A stretch of 36,062 nt of DNA from contig JAEDMP010000017.1 of NCBI GenBank assembly GCA_016302965.1, forward strand, positions 1 through 36,062, given 5' to 3'. This DNA is from Bacteroidaceae bacterium. Lineage in GTDB: Bacteria > Bacteroidota > Bacteroidia > Bacteroidales > Bacteroidaceae. The position numbers and the translations under genes were made by a program. Of the stretch, positions 33,299-36,062 are shown one piece after another. The notes below the pieces were generated by a model. It saw only the letters and a list, made by a program, of their open reading frames with translations, was not told where the DNA came from and made no database searches. The stretch's first letter is position 1, and the number at the start of each line of letters is the position of its first letter.

Positions 33299-35833
33299 AT
33301 GAAGAAACAGATTCTCACCCTGTTTGTTGCCTCACTTGCCGCTTGCGGCATGGCACAAACCACCATGCAGACGGCCCTCGACCTCCAGCCGGGTGCCAAC
33401 AGCTTTGAGTACACCGAGGGTTCATCGGTCGTGGCCTACTGGAAATATACCGCCACCGAACCCGCCATGCTCACCATCAACCCCAGCACCAGCTGCAACG
33501 CCTTTGTCAAGGGGCTCGTGGAAGATGAATCTACGGGCAAGGTGGACACCATCACCCTGAAGACGGCCGAATACAACTATCCACGCAAAGCCATCGGTCT
33601 GACTCCCGGCACCACCGTCTATGTGGGCATCTCGGGCTCTTCGTATAACGCCAACTCCATCACCGTGGGCTTCAATGCCGAAGTAGTGACTGGCATCCAG
33701 GGCATCGGAAAGGGTCTCACGGCCGACGATGCGCTCGACCTCAAACTCGACCAGACCCAGATTCTCGGCAACCACTATGCCCAAGGCTATGACCAGCAGA
33801 CCTACTATGCCCAGTATGCCCCGACGATGAACGGGGTGCTGGTCATCACCGCCCACTCGTATGTTTCAGGCTGTACGGTGAATGGGGTGAATGCCTCGTT
33901 CCAGTATGAGAGTGACTCACAGAGTTACAAACTCAAGACCACGGTGAAACGCGGCGAGACCTACCATTTCGTGCTGAAGAACTACGACCCCGTCGTGCTC
34001 TCCACCACGATGACCTTCCCCCAACCCGGTTCCATCGACATGCCCTTCCAGCTGACGGAGGGTGCCAACACCCTGCCCGCAGCCGCCGGCAAGTATTACT
34101 ACACCTACGTGTCGGGCAGTGAGGGCGGTTTCGCGAAGTTCGCTTCGGATGCCGTGCTCACCGATGGCCAGGCCAAGATGTACGAAAGTCTCTCCAGCCT
34201 CAACTACGACTCGCCCGCCGCATCGTCGGCCGTCGGCTCGGTCAACCTGCGCTTCGAGCTGACCCGTCCCAACAACACCTATTATATCATGGTGAACAAG
34301 GTGAATGCCACCGAGGGTGACGAGACCGTCGACTTCAGCATCACTCCCTATCAACCCGGCGACAAGGAGAACACTCCCATCGTGCTCGACCTGCCTACCG
34401 AGGATGCAACCATCAGCGAGGTGGGCACCTACTACTATGCGGTGGATGTGCCTGCCGACCAGCGTTACTTCCTCGTAGTGGAGGCTGCAGAAACACCGGC
34501 CAGCAGTTATACGGGCGTGAGCGTCTATCCCCAGAACCAGAGCTACAACAGCCAGTACGGCCAGCAGAAAGTGCGCATTGTGGCCGATGGCGGCAGCGAG
34601 GGACAGCGCTATATCCTGAAGTGGACCTCTAAGGAAACCCAGCCGCTCCATTTCAAGGTCTATACCGAGGAAATCCACGTAGGCGACCTCGCCTCGGATC
34701 CCCTCAACGCTGTGGCAGGTGCCAACACCATCAGCGGAACAGGCACGAAATACTACCGTTATGTGGCTACCCTCAACGGCAAACTGACCGTTACCGCCAC
34801 CGAGAACATGACCGTCTCCTTCCCCCGCGGTGCCGGCCAGAATGACGGCAACTACACCGCCATCGTCGACGGGCTCAACAGCACCATCGACGTGAGCGCC
34901 AAGCAAGCCTATCTCATCCGCATCGAGGGAGCAGCCGACCAGGATGTGTTCAGCATCTCTGAAGAGGCTTACCAGCCCGGCGATGCCCGCAACTGTCCGC
35001 TCGACATCGACGGCGACTACGACCTGAGCGGCAAGAAGGTGGGCAATCTCTGGCTGCGCTACACCGCTCCCAAGGACGGCATCCTGACCATCCGCTGCGA
35101 CATTCCTTTCGCTTCGTCCGAAAAAATCCAGTATGCCAAGGATGAGGAGTCGGCCTACCTCACCGCCATGGTGAAGAGCGAATATGTGGACGGCAATTTC
35201 GTGAATACCTACGAGGCCACCAAGGCTACCGCCGAGGGCGAGGCATGGATTGTGAACCTCCAGCTGAGCCAGGTCTACGACGAGGCCCATCTCACCTTCT
35301 CGCTCCGCGAACCCTTACCCGGCGAGACCATCAACAGCCCCATCCTGCTGGAAGTGGGCCAGACCTACGATATCCCCAAGGGCACCTACGATGCACCCGT
35401 CTGGGCCAAGATTGAGCTGACCACCGACACCATCTCGCTGAAGACCGACGACTATATCGGTGGCTACATGTATGCAAGCATGGAGGATGCCAAGAACGAT
35501 GTGAGCGGCCGCTACCTGGGCTTCAACAGTTGGGACAACGGCGAGTACCTGGGCTATTACATCTACAAGGCCTGTGTGGATGCCGGCAAAGAGGGCAGTT
35601 ACTACCTGAAGTTGACGGGCAACTACAGCACCGTGAAGATGAGCGTCGAGGGCAAAGGCACAGCCACTGCCATCCAGCAGGCAACAGCCGCCGAAGCCAA
35701 CCAGCTGACCGTCTACAGCCTCTCGGGCAAACTGATGGGCCGCTTTGAGAACACGGCTGCCATGCAGCACCTGAACAAGGGTGTCTATGTGGTGAAACAA
35801 GGCAACACTGTCCGTAAAGTAACTGTGAAATAA
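33299..35833 (+). CDS. Secreted seven-repeat beta-sandwich protein with T9SS-type tail (paralogue B)
   Basis: 844 aa. Signal peptide about 1-19 (CGMA/Q). Seven units start near residues 26, 141, 244, 355, 464, 562 and 676, the same number and order as in the protein at 9591-12038. Units match position by position: unit 1 AYWKYTATEPAMLTI against LYWKYTPAEDMIVKV, unit 3 GSIDMPFQLTEGANTLPAAAGKYYY against GSMDMPFEMQTGANTVPAEAGEYWY, unit 6 NLWLRYTAPKDGILTI against CLWIKYTAAKAGKLAI. The linker and tail also match (ATAI... then VYSLSGKLMG and LNKGVYVVKQGNTVRKVTVK). A PPC-like fold is tentative. Third gene of the M6 protease unit, 73 bp after the previous gene, closed by a strong terminator. Confidence 0.84.
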   Translation: MKKQILTLFVASLAACGMAQTTMQTALDLQPGANSFEYTEGSSVVAYWKYTATEPAMLTINPSTSCNAFVKGLVEDESTGKVDTITLKTAEYNYPRKAIGLTPGTTVYVGISGSSYNANSITVGFNAEVVTGIQGIGKGLTADDALDLKLDQTQILGNHYAQGYDQQTYYAQYAPTMNGVLVITAHSYVSGCTVNGVNASFQYESDSQSYKLKTTVKRGETYHFVLKNYDPVVLSTTMTFPQPGSIDMPFQLTEGANTLPAAAGKYYYTYVSGSEGGFAKFASDAVLTDGQAKMYESLSSLNYDSPAASSAVGSVNLRFELTRPNNTYYIMVNKVNATEGDETVDFSITPYQPGDKENTPIVLDLPTEDATISEVGTYYYAVDVPADQRYFLVVEAAETPASSYTGVSVYPQNQSYNSQYGQQKVRIVADGGSEGQRYILKWTSKETQPLHFKVYTEEIHVGDLASDPLNAVAGANTISGTGTKYYRYVATLNGKLTVTATENMTVSFPRGAGQNDGNYTAIVDGLNSTIDVSAKQAYLIRIEGAADQDVFSISEEAYQPGDARNCPLDIDGDYDLSGKKVGNLWLRYTAPKDGILTIRCDIPFASSEKIQYAKDEESAYLTAMVKSEYVDGNFVNTYEATKATAEGEAWIVNLQLSQVYDEAHLTFSLREPLPGETINSPILLEVGQTYDIPKGTYDAPVWAKIELTTDTISLKTDDYIGGYMYASMEDAKNDVSGRYLGFNSWDNGEYLGYYIYKACVDAGKEGSYYLKLTGNYSTVKMSVEGKGTATAIQQATAAEANQLTVYSLSGKLMGRFENTAAMQHLNKGVYVVKQGNTVRKVTVK

Positions 35834-35862
35834 AGCTTTTTCCAAGGCTGAGAACCCATAGG

Positions 35863-35910
35863 AGGATGCATCGGAAGGAATCGTTCCGGTGCATCCTTTT
35901 TCTGTTTTTT
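35863..35910 (+). terminator. Intrinsic terminator of the M6 protease operon
   Basis: Arms 35863-35876 (AGGATGCATCGGAA) and 35884-35897 (TTCCGGTGCATCCT) pair over 14 bp with one G-U, around a 7-nt loop. TTTTTCTGTTTTTT follows. Confidence 0.92.
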
Positions 35911-35985
35911 CCCGCAGAAAACAGGATGAAGCAGGAGAGAAGGGGAATTGACTTGTCTTAATAAATGACCGAAAAATATAAAAAT

Positions 35986-35994
35986 GGGGGGGGG
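35986..35994 (+). repeat. G9 homopolymer tract upstream of a promoter
   Basis: Nine consecutive G in an otherwise AT-rich intergenic stretch, about 8 bp before the nearest -33 candidate of the promoter at the right edge. Such tracts are prone to slipped-strand length change. Confidence 0.75.
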
Positions 35995-36001
35995 TAATTG
36001 C

Positions 36002-36030
36002 TTGTATTTCTAAAAAAATCACTATATTTG
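36002..36030 (+). promoter_or_regulatory. Promoter reading out of the window
   Basis: TATATTTG at 36023-36030 matches TAnnTTTG. TTG at 36002-36004 (18-bp spacer) or at 35998-36000 (22-bp spacer) may be the -33. The first ATG downstream (36047) is followed by an early in-frame TGA, so the gene it drives begins beyond the right edge. Confidence 0.6.
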
Positions 36031-36062
36031 CAAACGAATTGAAAAGATGACCTCCTGATCTG

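Noticed and set aside
1..36062. tRNA genes, rRNA genes, CRISPR arrays, insertion sequences, att sites
   Set aside because: None recognised; intergenic spaces are short and explained by promoters and terminators apart from the spacer at 27182-27448.

Overview
The window looks like chromosome of a Bacteroidales bacterium, most likely a Prevotellaceae member (Prevotella/Segatella/Paraprevotella type). The evidence is the promoter style (TTTG or TTG, about 20 bp, then TAnnTTTG), several secreted proteins ending in a type IX secretion (T9SS)-like C-terminal signal, a FimB/Mfa2-type lipoprotein, an ECF sigma/DUF4252 module, a sufBCDS operon and an AAA-ATPase/PD-(D/E)XK protein. The genus is inferred from family resemblance and was not tested. 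I see no rRNA, tRNA, CRISPR array, insertion sequence or prophage.

Region 1 (1-6.8 kb, + strand): the 3' part of arginine decarboxylase (speA), argB, a 1058-aa multidomain secreted protein with an HExxH protease core, then a compact three-gene module: ECF sigma factor, a single-TM likely anti-sigma partner, and a secreted DUF4252 protein. Region 2 (7-14.3 kb, +): a GH35 beta-galactosidase, a seven-repeat secreted protein, trpS and a FimB/Mfa2-like lipoprotein. Three clear intrinsic terminators and several TAnnTTTG promoters cut this stretch into units.

Region 3 (14.3-22.4 kb, - strand): the housekeeping operon sufB-sufC-sufD-sufS-rnhB, preceded on the same strand by pnp with its own promoter and terminator. 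PNPase carries an arginine-rich tail encoded by a 27-bp tandem repeat. Region 4 (22.5-29.0 kb, -): a heparinase II/III-like protein, a membrane-anchored GT2 glycosyltransferase, an AAA-ATPase/PD-(D/E)XK protein, and a membrane-spanning TPR/AraC-type regulator.

Region 5 (29.1-36 kb, +): divergent from the regulator lie three closely spaced genes with no internal promoter or terminator that I can see: an M6-type metalloprotease, a propeller/Fn3/jelly-roll protein, and a second seven-repeat protein that is a collinear paralogue of the one in region 2. All three end in a T9SS-like tail and a strong terminator closes the unit. The most interesting reading of the window is that this is a surface/secreted protease-adhesin operon controlled by the divergent periplasm-sensing regulator. 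That is inference. The last 70 bases hold a G9 tract just upstream of another promoter.
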